Assembly (NCBI GenBank): GCA_030533445.1
Contig: CM060068.1
Location: 33,686,510 to 33,750,509 of the forward strand
Direction: 5' to 3'
DNA: 64,000 nt
From: Cyprinodon diabolis
Lineage: Eukaryota > Chordata > Actinopteri > Cyprinodontiformes > Cyprinodontidae
Shown here: piece by piece, positions 21,557 to 34,572 of the stretch
Layout: each line of letters starts with the position of its first letter
How positions within the stretch are numbered: the stretch's first letter is position 1
Position numbers and translations under genes: made by a program
The notes under the pieces: generated by a model
What the model saw: only the letters and a program-made list of their open reading frames with translations
Told to the model about the DNA's origin: nothing
Databases searched by the model: none

Positions 21557-21917
21557 TACGGAAGAGGATTAGGGCCACTGAAAAAAAAAAAAAAAAAGTT
21601 AACTGATTTTTAAATTTTATTTCAGTTTAACATGGGAAAAAAGTCAGAATTCTGACTTTTTTCTCAGAATTCTGACTTTAATCTCAGAATTGTGACTTTT
21701 TTCTCAGAATTCTGACTTTAATCTCAGAATTGTGACTTTTTTCTCAGAATTCTGACTTTAATCTCAGAATTCTGAGAAAAAAGTCAGAATTCTGAGTTTA
21801 AAGTCAGAATTCTGAGAAAAAAGTCAGAATTCTGAGATTAAAGTCAGAATACTGAAATAAAAAAAAAAAAAAATCAGTTAACATTTTTTTTTTCAGTGGC
21901 CCTAATCCTCTTCTGTA
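21557..21917. mobile_element. Foldback element made of CAGAATTCTG palindromes, with 6-bp target duplication
   Basis: 361 bp. The ends are inverted repeats (TACGGAAGAGGATTAGGG against its complement CCCTAATCCTCTTCTGTA) followed by matching poly-A/T and TTAACTGATTTT / ATCAGTTAA segments. The core is a run of about 19-21-bp units, each holding the EcoRI-containing palindrome CAGAATTCTG spaced by AGTTAAA/TTTTTTC; units left of about 21770 are inverted relative to those on the right. The flanks carry GAAATC at 21551-21556 and again at 21918-21923, which look like target-site duplications. No protein is encoded, so it would be a passive element moved by another transposase. Confidence 0.8.
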
Positions 21918-22329
21918 GAAATCTGTTCTGAAAAACCATGAAAATAAAAGCAAAACATTAAGTAAAAGACAAAAAACACCAGATAGCAACAAAATTACAT
22001 GCATATTTTTACATAAATATATAATACTTACATTTTAAAATGTTCAGAATCTTGAAGGGCAAAAAAATATCTGTCTTTTTGACGTTTTCACTTTTTACTT
22101 AGACTTAGACAACTTTTATTGTAATTTTCTATACACAGACCGTATACAAAACAAAATTTAGTTTTGTACAGCTTTCATGACATTTCCATTTTTTAAAGTG
22201 CAGCAGTGATCAAAACAGTGTGGGAGCAAAAACATGGTGCCGAAAAACGCATTGATCTGGAAGTGCAGAGCATTGAATAAATATGGTCCAATTATGCATT
22301 GTTTTGGTTTAATGTAGTCAGTGTGATGC

Positions 22330-22740
22330 AGAGTCTGTCACATGATTTAGAGTTTTCTCAACAGTCTAGCAGTCTGATGGCGGTGGATAAGAAGCTGTTT
22401 CGAAATTCTGCTGGACCTGCATTGAATGCTTCGAAGCCTCTTCCCAGAGGGAAGCAGAAAGAACAGTCCATGGTGGGGGTGTGAGGGGTCATTGATGATG
22501 TTATGGACTCGGGACATACGCTGGGATTAAATGTCTTTTACGGAGGGAAGAGGAGCCTCGATGATCTTCTCTGTTCTCACCACTCTTCTCACCTTCTTCC
22601 AGTCTGAGGCGCTGCAGCCTCCACACCTCACAGTGAAAAAGCTGTTCAGAATGCTCTCTATGGTGCTTCTGTGGAAGGTTGTGATCCTCTGCAGAAAGTA
22701 CAAGCGCTTTTGTGCAGTTTTTACCAGTTAGTAGGTGAGG
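22330..22740 (-). pseudogene. LINE reverse-transcriptase C-terminal fragment
   Basis: Minus-strand frames give FLQRITTFHRSTIESILNSF, then CGGCSASDWKKVRRVVRTEK, IIEAPLPSVKDI, a stop, RVHNIINDPSHPHHGLFFLL, PSGKRLRSI. This order (ESI..., RRVVRTE.II, PLPS..DI, DPSHP.H.LF.LLPSGKR.RS) is the conserved end of ORF2 in a common fish non-LTR retrotransposon group. A stop and at least one frameshift are present. A related but separate fragment is at 32.05 kb and another at 28.6 kb. Confidence 0.8.
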
Positions 22741-22744
22741 TGGT

Positions 22745-24635
22745 GTAAGCAAATTAAACTTCAATATTTCCTTTTAGGATGCTACAGTTGAAATTAGCCT
22801 CATAAAGAAAAGGTTTGCCCCAGTCTCAAGTGTTTTTCAGTCTAATTTTTTGCACCAACATTATCCTTTCTTTATCTCCATCCATCCTCCAATAACGTCT
22901 CACTCATTTCTTTCTCCCTGGCGAAGAAAAGCCTCCTCACACCGTGACACTTCTTCCACCACTTTCCTCTATGTTGAGGGTGTGAGCGGATTTTAGCTTT
23001 CCTCCCCATATAATGTTTAGTTTCATTTGACAAGAGCCCCTTTACCAGTATTTGTCTTGTAGCAAACCAATGGCCCTTAATTGCCCTTAATTTTGGCTTT
23101 TGTATTGGTCACCTTTCTATTAAGATCACTTTTTGAAGTGAATATGTAATTTATGCAGATTCTCCTCCCTGACCCTCTGATTTCTTCAACTCCTACAAAA
23201 TTTGATGGTTCAATTTACTATTAAATATTCATAACTTTATTTTATGGCTAATTTTGCACAATTCATTTAATCAAAACATTTTTTTGTGTTGATATATATG
23301 TTCATATCCCTGGTGGATATCATATTTTTCTACTATGTATACCGAATAAAGCATTTATTCCTCAAATAAAGTAAAAAAAAAAAAGTTGAAAGGAACAGGC
23401 TACTTGTTTAATTGTTCTAAATACCTTAAAATACATTTTTTTTGTTTTTTCTTTTAATATAACAGTTTTTGAATCTTTAGTAAAAAATAACACAAAAACA
23501 AAGTAAAAAACTCCTTGCTGTTTCTCCAATTGTGGCGTTCCTTCTGTGATCTGTCAGATATATAAAAAATGTGATTAATAAAGGAGGATTAAAAGAGCTT
23601 AAAACATACAGAACCTTTTTTAACAATGCAAGGTAATGTTCACTAAATTTACTTTCTGCAGGCATAAAAGAAAAGAGTTTGTTTTTTCCCACATCCCTCT
23701 GAGACCTAAGTTTAGGCCATAAGACAACAGAGACTAGGAGGTTTGGTTAAGTATGAAACCCCCCAATGATCTCTGACCTCCCATTGGTTGAATGACCCTT
23801 AGTCTGTGTATACAGGAAAATGCAGAGCTGCAGATGTGACAACAGAGCTCCATTCTGCTGTCCACCAACTAAACATTGTGCTAGAAGTGTAGATTAGCCT
23901 CTTCATCATTAGTACAGTTAGGTTTGTCAGATTTGGGACAAAACAGAACAATGGAGCTGGAACTCTCACAACAAACACAGACAGTTCTGTATATTTTACT
24001 GTTTCCTTCTCCACAAGATAATGGTGGCGAGGTTTTGCTTGTTGGAGCAATGGTGAAGAACGATAATCACTGTCTGCATTCACTGAAGCCGATTCCCCTG
24101 CTGCTTGTATGCATGAGCATATGTGTGCATTTGGATGTTGCTATACAATTAAACAGAACCGTGTCGCCTCTCACGCTGCTAAGGACAGGAAGTATACATT
24201 TAGATTTAATTTAATTAGTCACAGTATTCATAAACAAACTCAGTCTTGTTCTGGTTAAATCTTTGATATTTCAGCTGAATGTTTCTCTTTCTTTACGGGG
24301 ACTAAGAGGCTATTAACAGAATAACTCTTTGTATGCTCTGGGATGTTTTCTTTCTTTTGGATAATTTATGTTCATGACCTTCATATTTTTGCAGCTCATA
24401 ACAACAACAACAAAAAGTTAACATTTAAAATTAACGAAAAAACAGGATATTAATATTCTGTTCATGCTTATTTTTGGAGATTTCCCTTGATACTTTGCAG
24501 TGCTGAGCACAAATGTCTTTAGATCCCCCCCTTGTTCTTTAAATGTTTTTTTTTAGCATAAGGTAAAAAAACAAACAAAACAAAAAAATTGGGGACTCAA
24601 AAAGAGCTGCTCAGCAAACAAGCAGCCAATAAATA
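22745..24635. other. AT-rich intergenic DNA
   Basis: No gene or recognisable element in this stretch. Confidence 0.45.
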
Positions 24636-24639
24636 GATT

Positions 24640-24780
24640 TTGTCTATAGATTTTGTCTATGTTGTATTTCTGTTTGTATTTTAACTGGTGTGCCGTCTTG
24701 GCCAGGTCTCCCTCGAAAAAGAGATTTCAATCTCAAGGGACTTCCTGGTTAAATAAAGGTTAAATAAAAAAAAAAAATAG
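24640..24780 (+). repeat. LINE 3' tail (GGTTAAATAAAGGTTAAATAAA type)
   Basis: GTGCCGTCTTGGCCAGGTCT, AAGAGATTTCAATCTCAAGG and the tail TAAATAAAGGTTAAATAAA are the typical 3' end of a fish non-LTR retrotransposon family. Only the end is here; the 5' truncation hides the coding part. Confidence 0.7.
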
Positions 24781-27700
24781 ACAAAGACTTTTACATAATC
24801 ACCCAGGTTAAAACACACTTCTGAACATAATATTACCAGAAAAACAGTTTTGTCTTCTCTGGTTTTTTTTTATTTTGTTATTAAGGCTGCCTTAAATAAC
24901 ATCCATGTAAGTGGAGCTAAAAACACATCCTACACCCTGAGCATTTGGAAGAGCAGACATTTTAGTCTCATCTGTTCAAAGAGCATAATTGTTATTTGAC
25001 TACAACAAACATTTGTCTGCCTTTAATGGTTTCCCTAGATAGATACCCCACCTATGGAAGCTTGCAAGAATGCAGTTTCATATCAGCTGCAAAATGACCT
25101 TGTTCTCCATCTTTTTAAGACATTTCAGTGTTTTTGGAGACTTTCCAGCATCTTGCGGTTTGCTTTTGAGATGAACTTGCTTGGGCAGATAGAAGTGACC
25201 GTGTTTGCAGTCGTTCTGAAAACCAGTTGAAGGACAAATATTAAAGATCTTTTCATTCTATTTTCAATCCTTTGCTAGATTTATAACCTGCTACTGCTTT
25301 CCAGACCGCTCTTTGGATCCCCTATAGTCTCTAATCAGCAATGCGGGGCACACCGAGCTGACTATATTGTGGTTTAAACTGGGCAAGCGTCCTTAATGAT
25401 GTTCTGATCATGATCACTTGGTGTACCTTCCCATTTTATAGCTAAACACAAATGCAATTTTGAAATATATTTGACAGGTTTATTTAAAGCTTTTTTAATT
25501 GCTTTTTATGATTTTTTTAAATTTGAATTAGATTTATTTTGACAAACAATGGTGACTTATGTTTATCTTAGGCCCAACACTTTTTCACAGATAAAACATT
25601 CAGAACTATTTGCCTATAATTATACACTAGCTTCAAATGTTCATCTGAATGTGCAACAATTAAGTCTGTAATAACAGTACAGTAACAATCTGTTTCTGGT
25701 CTTTTCCACCTCTATATTTTGTTAGGAGGTTTGTTTTATTCCAGTCTGAAAACTGGTTATTAAACTGACAAACATTGACCTAAATTGTTTTAGATATGAG
25801 GCTAATTGTGGGGGAAATAAGAAAAAAAAGCCTGCAGTTTCATATCAGCTGCAGTAAGACATTGTTCTACTTTTTTAAAAACACTTTAGTGTTTTTGTAG
25901 ATTGGAGAAAAAAGGAATAATAATGACGCTTTTAATTGATTCGGATAAACAACTCACTCAAAGCAAAATAAAATAATTTAGTGTTGCCTTGCATTGTACT
26001 ATTTCCCCCCCCCCCTGTTTTTTTTTACAAAATAAAGCACTCTTCATCACCACCTGAGCAGAAAATATCCTCTTGTTCTACCTTTGCACGTGCACTTAAA
26101 AACAACACCTTGTAAACATGTCCTAAATATAATGGTGTCACACTTCATGAGTTCCAATATCAAATTTCTTTGTGTCCTCAGATCAATGTCTTACAAAGGG
26201 AACTCCTAATTATGAATATGAAACTATGTGACTCCAACCCATGAACATTAAACTTAAACGTGTTCTGCAACAGTTAAACCGACCATGTATATTAACAAAC
26301 AGCCATCTGTCAATATTAGACTCATCTTCCTAAAGAACATTACCCAAGAAAATGTGCAAAGAGAAAATATTTACTCTAAGAAAAAATGTAGATTTAAGTG
26401 TGCTGTCGACAAAGACTTCTTACAAAAAGATATTTTTGATTTAGTTAAAAGCTATTTTACAGTATGATGTGGTGCTAGTACTTAGCCCTCCGTGTGGGAC
26501 AAAAAGTAAATAATATAGTTATCTTTTAACAAAGTAAAAATAACTAAAACTTAACTAGTCGACTGTTTTATTAAGAGTTCATCCAAGCCCTCAAAATTAA
26601 TGAAAAGGTTTTACTAAAAAGAAACCCCCCAAAAACTATGCATGCTTTTTTTTCCTCCTCTCTGGGTCTCTGTGCCGTCGGTCAGAACAGCTGCTTTCAT
26701 CTAGAGGCCATTTGGGTCTGAGTTACCGTAGCAATGCCTCCAGTAACAGCATCTGTTCAGTCTGCCAAGGTCAGCATCCCTACTGGCATCTTTGATAAAA
26801 ACAGCAAAATTAAGACCATGATGAGGAGTGAATAACATCATTAAACAAACATAATATCTAAGTGTATGTGTGTGTTTGATAACTAAAACATTATATATAA
26901 AAAAGCTCCCCTTTTCGCATCACTCCCCTCATTGCAGCCTTCATCCATGTTCTTTGGTTCTGAATCCAAATGCAGTGTTTAGAGTTTCCATCGGATGGCG
27001 CTAACCTGACAGGAAGTTGTACAACATCTCAACTCTCTGATATGATTAAACTGATACAGCAGTTCAACCTTCACAGGATGTCGCATTCCTGCCATTCTGT
27101 CTCACTTCCTGTTTATTTTTTTTCTTGCCAAGAAAACAAACAGCAGAATGGAGTTTTTGCAAACTGGTTACCAAGAGATTGAAGGCAAACACACACAGTC
27201 ACCCACACACACACTGAGTGCAGCTGTCAGCTGGTTGAGAAGACCTCTTTGTTCAGTGGAGACATGAATGAACAGCGGAGAAGTTGTCAGCAGAACAAGC
27301 AGGAAAACCTCTGATTTTATCTTATTTATTTCAAGCTCAACTTCTTTCATGTTAATCCATCTCAGAGGCACATGCATTCATATCAGCAGAATTATTTTCT
27401 TGATCCAAAAATAGTTTCTCACATTCCTTTTTCATGTAATCATTCGGTTTCGTCCGATTAGTGAGCAAGCTCCTAAATAATTGGTCCCCCCATTAGAAAA
27501 GAAGTTTTCAACAGAGCTGTGATACATGGTAACTAAACCCAGCTATATTTTAAAGCTCCTCAGGTTTCACACATTTGTTTTTCTTTTAATTTTGTGTAGA
27601 GTTTATCTGCAATGAAAACAAATTCAAGATAGCCTTGTAGGTTTTCAGAGTTATATTATGTCTTTTTTATTGATCATTACTTTATTTTCAATGTGATCCA

Positions 27701-27954
27701 GATCAAGACATGCATAACGAAGATTAATAGCTGTGATACACCAAGATCACCAAAAAACAAGTGTTAGAAGTTATAATTTTTTGGCGTGCTTCCACTGGGT
27801 TTTCTGAAGTTCACAGTTAGCAAGGTCATCTACCTGGAAATGTTAAAGCACCTCATGCTTTCCTCTGCTCACAGGCTGTATTGAAATACTGATTTTATTT
27901 CCCAGCAGCACTTGGAGCCTGACCTGACCTTTAAAGGTCAACAAAGTTCAATAA
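24781..27954. other. Intergenic DNA, no gene recognised
   Basis: AT-rich, with a C run at about 26005-26015. At 26722-26735 GTTACCGTAGCAAT fits the RFX X-box half-site pair with one mismatch; it sits in a slightly GC-richer patch (26640-26800). A single motif is weak evidence for regulation. Confidence 0.4.
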
Positions 27955-28145
27955 CCCTTGTGTTACTGTGCTTTGCTCATCTGACCTGAACCCCATAGAT
28001 AATCCATGGAGTACTGTTAAGAGGAAGATGAGAGACAACAGCCTTAACAATGCAGATGACCTAAAGGCCACTATCAAAGCAAACTGGGCTTCCTGAACGC
28101 CTGAGAAGAACCGCAGACTAATCACCTTTATTCTATGACCCATTG
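27955..28145 (+). pseudogene. Tc1/mariner transposase C-terminal fragment
   Basis: Translation gives DLNPIDNPWSTVKRKMRDN, then SLNNADDLKATIKANWAS, a stop, and PEKNRRLITFIL. This is the end of a DD34-type transposase; the third catalytic residue (Glu in PIEN) is Asp here. Upstream domains are missing. Confidence 0.75.
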
Positions 28146-28589
28146 ATGAAATATATATTTAAATGTATCTGTACAACAGTATTATAAATATATCAGGCAT
28201 GATGTTATGACGTGACAGTGCTATGCAGCCCCATATGAAACAAGATGTAATGCACTGTGTTCTGACCAGAATTACATGCTTTAACTGGCTTTTCTCTTGA
28301 ATCTCACCACACGGGCCAGAATTTCTTCTTAATTTATTCTTTTAGTCTGTCCCAGGTTAATTGCTGTTATTTCCCTAGAATGATAGAGACCTGCAGACTG
28401 GTACGTTAATTTAGAGTTTCCATATTTGTGAACCTCTAACCCAGTCTAATTGCTCTCATAGTCAGTCTGTTGTCAAGCTTGCTCACATCTTTACACCTGC
28501 ATCACTTTGACTAATTGGTTTGACTAAAGAGGATGCACTTCCTCATACATAAAGAAACACTCTGGTACCTGGAAAGTACCCTCTCTCTG

Positions 28590-28920
28590 GGCCTGAGCTC
28601 ATCCTCCAACAAAGGTGTTCAAAAGAAGGTCAAACTTAGACTTTATTCTCCAGGAGGAGGTGATCCTTTTCAACGCCACCATCATTAAATCTGTTGTGTG
28701 TTTATCCATCACTGTGTGGTTTGATTTATTCATAAAATGGGACAGGTTCAGACTGTAACAAGCAACTAGATCTGCCAAAAAGTGCATCTTCAGTTCCTAC
28801 CTTGCTTCCATCCAGGATGTTCTCAGATAGATCCAGGGTCTTCAGGGTCAGGAATTATCTCTGCAGACCCCAAACATCCTGGACACAAACTGCTTTGACT
28901 TTTAACATATTCGTTCTGCA
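28590..28920 (+). pseudogene. LINE reverse-transcriptase C-terminal fragment, highly decayed
   Basis: Shifting frames give VILFNATIIKSVVCLSITVW, then SYLASIQDVLR, then remains of the DPSHP region. The pattern (I.SV...ITVW, followed by LAS.QD) matches the same LINE group as the fragments at 22.3 and 32.05 kb, here on the plus strand. Confidence 0.55.
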
Positions 28921-30735
28921 GAGCCCCATTTACAAAATCCAGCCACCACAGTTTCTTATACTTTATATTTAAAATATCTTTATTGGGAGCAAAATGGTCA
29001 AAATAGGCTTAATTATTGTTGCTTGTATTTTGTTAATCATTAAATATAAAATGCGGTATTTCAAAAAATCTTAAATAAATGTTACTTCATGTGTCAAATG
29101 TTTATTTCATTTGATAATATATTCAGAAAGTGCCCTTAAGTTATTTGAAAATATATACATATCAATGCACATTTTCGATGTTTAAATATGTATCACATAT
29201 ACAAGGAGAACCTTAAAGGTGCGTTGTGCTAGTTTAAAAGCAAATATATTTTCCTTTCTTTCCCATCCAAACTCTTTCAATTGCCCAACATGTAAAATAA
29301 GCTTTCCTCTTTTTACCCCATTTGCTTCTCTAAGCTCCATTTACCAGTTCATGGCGCTGTGATTTAGGCTGTATTTTCTGTGCATGTGAGCGTGCATGAT
29401 GCCTGCTTGGTCTTGTTCACCTGGCTCTTTGGTTGAGTCTCCGCACGATTTGTGAAGATGGATCACAAAAAAAAATCCCCGTTTTTGATTAAAAAAAAAA
29501 CCTAAGATACTCCATTCAAAATGGCTTCCATATTAACAACTCATTTACCCACCAGATTACATTATGTCTCTAAACAAAAGAGACAGCCGCAGCAGCACAG
29601 CGCATGCTTTTTCTCTTCACTGTGAGCACAACACTGATGTCATTTTAACTTGTCGGAGATAAAAGAATGGGAAACATCTGAAAAATCTCTGGAATTAAGC
29701 TCATTAAAATTTTTGAGGTTTTTAAATGTTTCCAAACAAGAGATTTCGCTTAAGCGAGGAAAAAAAAAAAAACAGTAGCAGTTCACAGCAACAGGTGGAG
29801 GAGGGGCAGTACATCTTTCCACACAAAAACTCCAGGTTTTCTGGTGCTTCTCTAGTAAGAAGACACTTACAGTAAAATATTAACATGATGGATAAAATGC
29901 ATCAGAGTGACATTATTTAGTTCACAAAATCTGTTAAAATCCATGTCCTGGACGCTGAGAGAAAATAATCCAACAAGGACTGAATTGAAAAAGCATTTCT
30001 TCTACTTAATGATAAACAAAATCTGTCAGGTCAGACATTTGTTTGTTGTCAGATGCTTCTGGTGTCACAGCAACCTTGAGGGAGTAACAGAACGGTCTTT
30101 CCTCTTTTATATCTTGAAAAATGATTAGAAAAGAAAATACTTCTGGGGGATGTGAAGAAGCTAATGACCGAGGCAGGAAAGCCGTTGTCAAAGTATTGGT
30201 ATTTTTCACTATGTTCTTTATTTTATTTCCTCTTACAGACAAAAAGGTGAAGGGCTAAGCTTTTATTTTGACAGGAGGTCAGCATTGTGTGCTTTTATTC
30301 TGATGTCCTTAAATAGTCACAGGCCTTGACAGCAAAGGACTTCCTGTGATCACAGTGAGGGAAAGGCAAGAGGAAACAGGAGGTACCAAAACCTCCCTGA
30401 TTCATAGGAGGGAAGCAAAGAGAGGAAGTCCAGACAGGTTTCCATGGTCACCAAGTATTTACAACCAAATGGCTAGTGAGGTGATCTTCTTGATTTTTTT
30501 TTTCCAACCACACATGGTTTCTGTTAATTTCTAAGAAAAAAAACAAAAGCAGAAGTAGGAGAAAATCTCTTGGTCAGAGAAGGATGTGAAGGATTACGAT
30601 GCACACACTTTGGTCACCACATGAGTTTTGTGATAAAGATGCCCACAGATAAATGTTTCTCTGAGCTTTCTGAATTTGATTGAAAGACACTGAAAAATTA
30701 AGCATAGTGACATAGTCCAAGAGCCAAACCATAAT
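28921..30735. other. AT-rich intergenic DNA
   Basis: No gene seen. About 29210-29660 has a more even base mix and TTAAAGGTGCGTTGTGCTAG near its left end, perhaps a MITE, but I could not find the partner end. Confidence 0.35.
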
Positions 30736-30739
30736 CAAA

Positions 30740-30890
30740 ACTAGAAAAGGTCTCAGAGAGCGCAGACCTCCGCCAAAAACCAGATTTTGCCCTATATTAA
30801 ATCTGATCTGGATCATTACCAAATTTGAATGAATGTTTCCTTGGCATGAGGTTCACCTTTGGCAACAATTTCCTTAAAATTTGGGCTTAA
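30740..30890 (+). repeat. Dispersed repeat fragment (CAGACCTCCGCCAAAAACC type)
   Basis: AGCGCAGACCTCCGCCAAAA, TCTGATCTGGATCATTACCA and GTTCACCTTTGG are strings of a repeat that is common in fish genomes. Ends not defined. Confidence 0.45.
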
Positions 30891-32048
30891 CAATTTTGTC
30901 AAAAATCTTAAGTGTGATTAATTTCAACCAATTTTGTGATTGCAATTTTACTGTGATTCCCTTTTACACTAATCACTAATATGTACATGTCTCATTTGAG
31001 GGTTTCAGATTTTTCATGACCTTGTTGCAGGACTGTAAACTTTGTGTGAAAGGATCCTACTTCCTGCATCTGTCTCTTCCCTTCTGTGTTCTGGCAAAAC
31101 TATTTTAAGAATATTCGCACCACCTAACAGGCTGGAGGGGGAAATGTACTTAACTTATTTCTCTTACTCTTGTTAAGTGTAATAAAATGAATAAAATTGA
31201 GAGAAACTTGAAATTTGCATTTTGCTAAATTGTGATTACATTGCAAATGCAATTAATTTCCCAGCCCTACTTAAAAACATTTTATAAGTTTATAAATAAA
31301 GCACAGTGTGTTACTGCAGCCTCTGGTGTTTGTTCTGCTCTCACCTTCTCCATTTACTCTGCACTTTAGTTTATTGTTTGATCCACAGATCAAGACTCCA
31401 AGCAAAGTATGGCTCACCTTTCATGTGTTTTTGCCTTCAGTTTAATACTTCTGGACTTTTTTGAGTCTGATGCTGAAGCTGCTAATAGTCACTATTGGCA
31501 CTCTGGTTTAGTGGGGGGACTGCTTGTTCCGCCAAATGATGTTAAAGAATCCTTTAAAAAAAAACTGCCTCCATATTATGACATTGATCATCACCAACAG
31601 TTTTTTCAAATGTTTTTGATATTCTGTGAGTGGCAACATCTATTCTAGAAGAGGGAAGAAACTTTGATTTACAGTCATGGGAAGAATCCTTAAACCTCCC
31701 TTGTTTTGTTTTTTTTCATGTGCATTTTGCCACCTTCTTTTTCAGGACTGGAAGAGAACTTGATGTCATGGAAAAAATACTTCCTAATTTGAGTGGATGA
31801 AACAAACCCACTTGGAATAAGCAGCAAACACTCTAATTGATGCCATAGTTTTGTTTTCTAGTTCTGTTTTTTTTTTGTCCCCTTCCTGTCAGCTCAATGA
31901 ATTCAGTCAGGGTTTTTGGTCATAAACAAAGTTTGGAGGATAAAAATGTTACAAAGGCCTAACAGAACCAGTTGACATTTGTATACAATTTCTCTATTTA
32001 ACATTTAAGAAAAGAAAAAGTTTAAGCTAGAGTTTAGCAGACTGCCTT
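30891..32048. other. Intergenic DNA, no gene recognised
   Basis: Nothing supported. A 79-codon open frame at 31409-31648 follows an acceptor-like TTTGATCCACAG at 31389 but has no similarity I recognise. Confidence 0.4.
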
Positions 32049-32366
32049 CTATATTCCTCTGTGAGCCATCCGCTTAGCAGTAGTGCAGCTATTGTGCCAC
32101 ATGGTGATAGAGAAGCAGATAATGCTCTCCACCACACAGCAATGAAAGTTCCTCAGGATCGAGCTACTGAGTCCAGATCTGTGCAGCTTCCAGAGGAAGT
32201 AGAGATACTGATTGGTTTTGCTGACTGGACAGGAAGTGTTGGCACTCCATGTAAGTTGACTGATTAAATGCACGCCCAGGTACCTGTAGCTGGAAACCAT
32301 CTCCACAGCTGCTCCTCCCAGGTGCAGGGGATGAGGGGGATCCTTATCCTTTCTGAAATCCACCAC
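32049..32366 (-). pseudogene. LINE reverse-transcriptase fragment (thumb region)
   Basis: A 105-codon open frame: MVDFRKDKDPPHPLHLGG, then VSSYRYLGVHLISQLTWSAN, FLWKLHRSGLSSSILRNFHC, then ESIICFSITMWHNSCTTAKR. The motifs VDFR, YRYLGVHL, L..LR...L and ES....SIT.W are the region following the YADD box in the same fish LINE group as at 22.3 kb. The rest of ORF2 is absent; an uninterrupted frame of this length suggests a fairly young fragment. Confidence 0.85.
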
Positions 32367-34300
32367 TATATCCTTATCCTTTCACAATGACTCAGAGGTT
32401 ATTCAATTTTACACCACTGTATCCAACTACTGCTCTAAACATCAATATGTCACAGCTGGGACATCTTGAAGTACAGTCATGTATCAAAAGAGTAAATAGG
32501 AGGTGGGCTGCAATTGATAGTTCTTGACAAGGGGTCATGACTATTCTCTCAAAGCACTTTGTGACAACCGATGTTCAGGCTGTAGGTCGGTGGTCATTCT
32601 GGCCTGTCATGACGTACGTTTCTGTTAACCATCAAATTGTGCACACTATAATTAAAATTGCTAAATGGAATCACTGCACTTTTGAAAACAAACTCATCTT
32701 TCAATAAAAAACTTTGTACGCCTTGATGAGTTGTTTTTTTTGTCGTATCGAAATAGTTTATATTTTTTGAGACTGCAATGGAAACACTTTTTTCGCTTCT
32801 TACAAGTCCTGTGATCTGCAGTTGGACCTTACTGCCTAGCATTAAGGCGAAGAAGAAAGCCCAAAGTAATCATATTTGTTGTTTAATTAAAACACTGTAA
32901 TTGTGGAACTTTGATTTTTTGAATTTAGCTGAATATCTTCATAGTTTTGCGCACATTTGTGATGGAAACACAGCAAGTGAAAATAATGTGTTAAATGAAT
33001 ATAGCGGGACAATCTCTAATGCTAGAACCCTTAGTTTGACTCGAAGATAGTTAGGGAACATGTTTTAAAAAAGTGTAATTTTCCATACCATTGACAAATA
33101 ATTGTGTGCTCCTTGTTATTTGGAGGGCAGTTTAAGCTTTGTGGTACAGAGAAAATACAGCCAACAAAAATAACAAAAGAGCAAAACAAAACAAAAGAGT
33201 GTGGAAGCATCTGATATCTTGGCCTTTTTTTTCCTATTCCATAATTAATTTTAGCTGTGTGCATCATTATGCGACGGTAAACAACAACACAGAGTGTTCG
33301 ACAGACAGTTCTTCACACATAAAGAGCCACATGAGGGGAAAAGGTGCTTCACCTCAAGCTGAGTCTGTTAATGAATCATCAACCAGTTGTATCACTGTGG
33401 GAGACAACAGCTGTGAATGTGAGAGTGTGTGTTCTGCATTTAAAGGCGCGGTGTGATGTCTCTCACTGCCTCTTTCCACCAGGAACAAATCATTCTGGAT
33501 TTCAGGGTAAGACTACAGGATAATGGAACAAGGCAGAGTCCCACTGACAGATGGAAACGTCTGATTCAGGAAGTAATGGTTTAATTTCACGCACGGTGTT
33601 CCAGCTCCATGCTGCATACTAAAAGTGGAAACTACTCACTGTGTAATGAGGCTGACAGAGCAGTTTCCAACCTTTAATGAACAGCTGGTACTTTAGTTCT
33701 GACTGTGAACCTGTAACAGATATCATGCACAAGACTTGTTAGCCATCAGCCTGATATGACAGCTGTGTTCATTTATTTAATGTTAAATAGATTAGGATCC
33801 AAAATGTGTCCATTTAGATTAAGTAGATTTTAGATGTATCACCAGCCCCTACTTGTGTTAAATAAAATGATTGAATGATAGTTATCTATTTTTTCATTTC
33901 AAAACCATCACAGTTTCCCATTTCTCTCCTCTTAACCGTTTACTTCTGTGAACTCATAATGTTCCTTTTGTGATTCTAACAAATTAACCACACTTACTGA
34001 GTCTTCCTCTAATCTAGAGGCTCCTCTAATCTTAATAATCTTGGACATTAGAAGAAAATCTGAAAAATGAACAGATCATCATTTTAAAGAGGCCAGACTT
34101 TATGGGATAAAAGGTGTTGTAGTGAAATTAATTTTAAAAAAAAACCTTGAGGCATCTGTTTTTAGTCTAAAACGGGAATTGATTGTCATTGATAAATAAA
34201 ACATATAATTACTATTTAAAACACACATAAATGTCAAATTCAGTTTTTTAAGTAAAGTAAACCAAGATCTCAACAATAAAAAAATAAAAAAACATATGTT
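32367..34300. other. Intergenic DNA, no gene recognised
   Basis: AT-rich; a patch at 33280-33480 is less AT-rich and has TTAATGAATCATCAACC, possibly regulatory, but nothing further supports that. Confidence 0.4.
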
Positions 34301-34304
34301 GTAA

Positions 34305-34572
34305 TGGGGCTGCTCAGTGGAGCAGTGGGTAGCACTGGGTTCTGGACATGCATGGAGTTTGCATGTTCTCCCTGATCATGCGTGGGTTCTCTCTGGGTAC
34401 TCCGGCTTCCTCCCACAGTCCAAAAACATAACTGTTAGGTTAACTGGCTTCTCTAAATTGTCCTTAGGTGTGTGCGTGTGCATGAATAGTTGTTTGTCCT
34501 GTGTGTCTCTGTGGCACCAGCACCCCTCGTGACCCCAATTGGGACAAGCATGTCAGATAATGGATGGATATG
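34305..34572 (+). repeat. Dispersed repeat with (GGAT) tail, plus strand
   Basis: GGAGCAGTGGGTAGCACTGG, GCATGGAGTTTGCATGTTCT, CTCCGGCTTCCTCCCACAGT, GTCCAAAAACATAACTGTTA and the end ACAAGC...AATGGATGGAT. Other copies lie at 17.65 (foldback), 53.88 and 55.87 kb (both minus). A very common fish retroposon-like family; name uncertain. Confidence 0.8.

Noticed and set aside
31409..31648. 79-codon frame after an acceptor-like CAG, starting with a hydrophobic stretch
   Set aside because: No similarity recognised, no donor or partner exon, and the composition fits AT-rich background.
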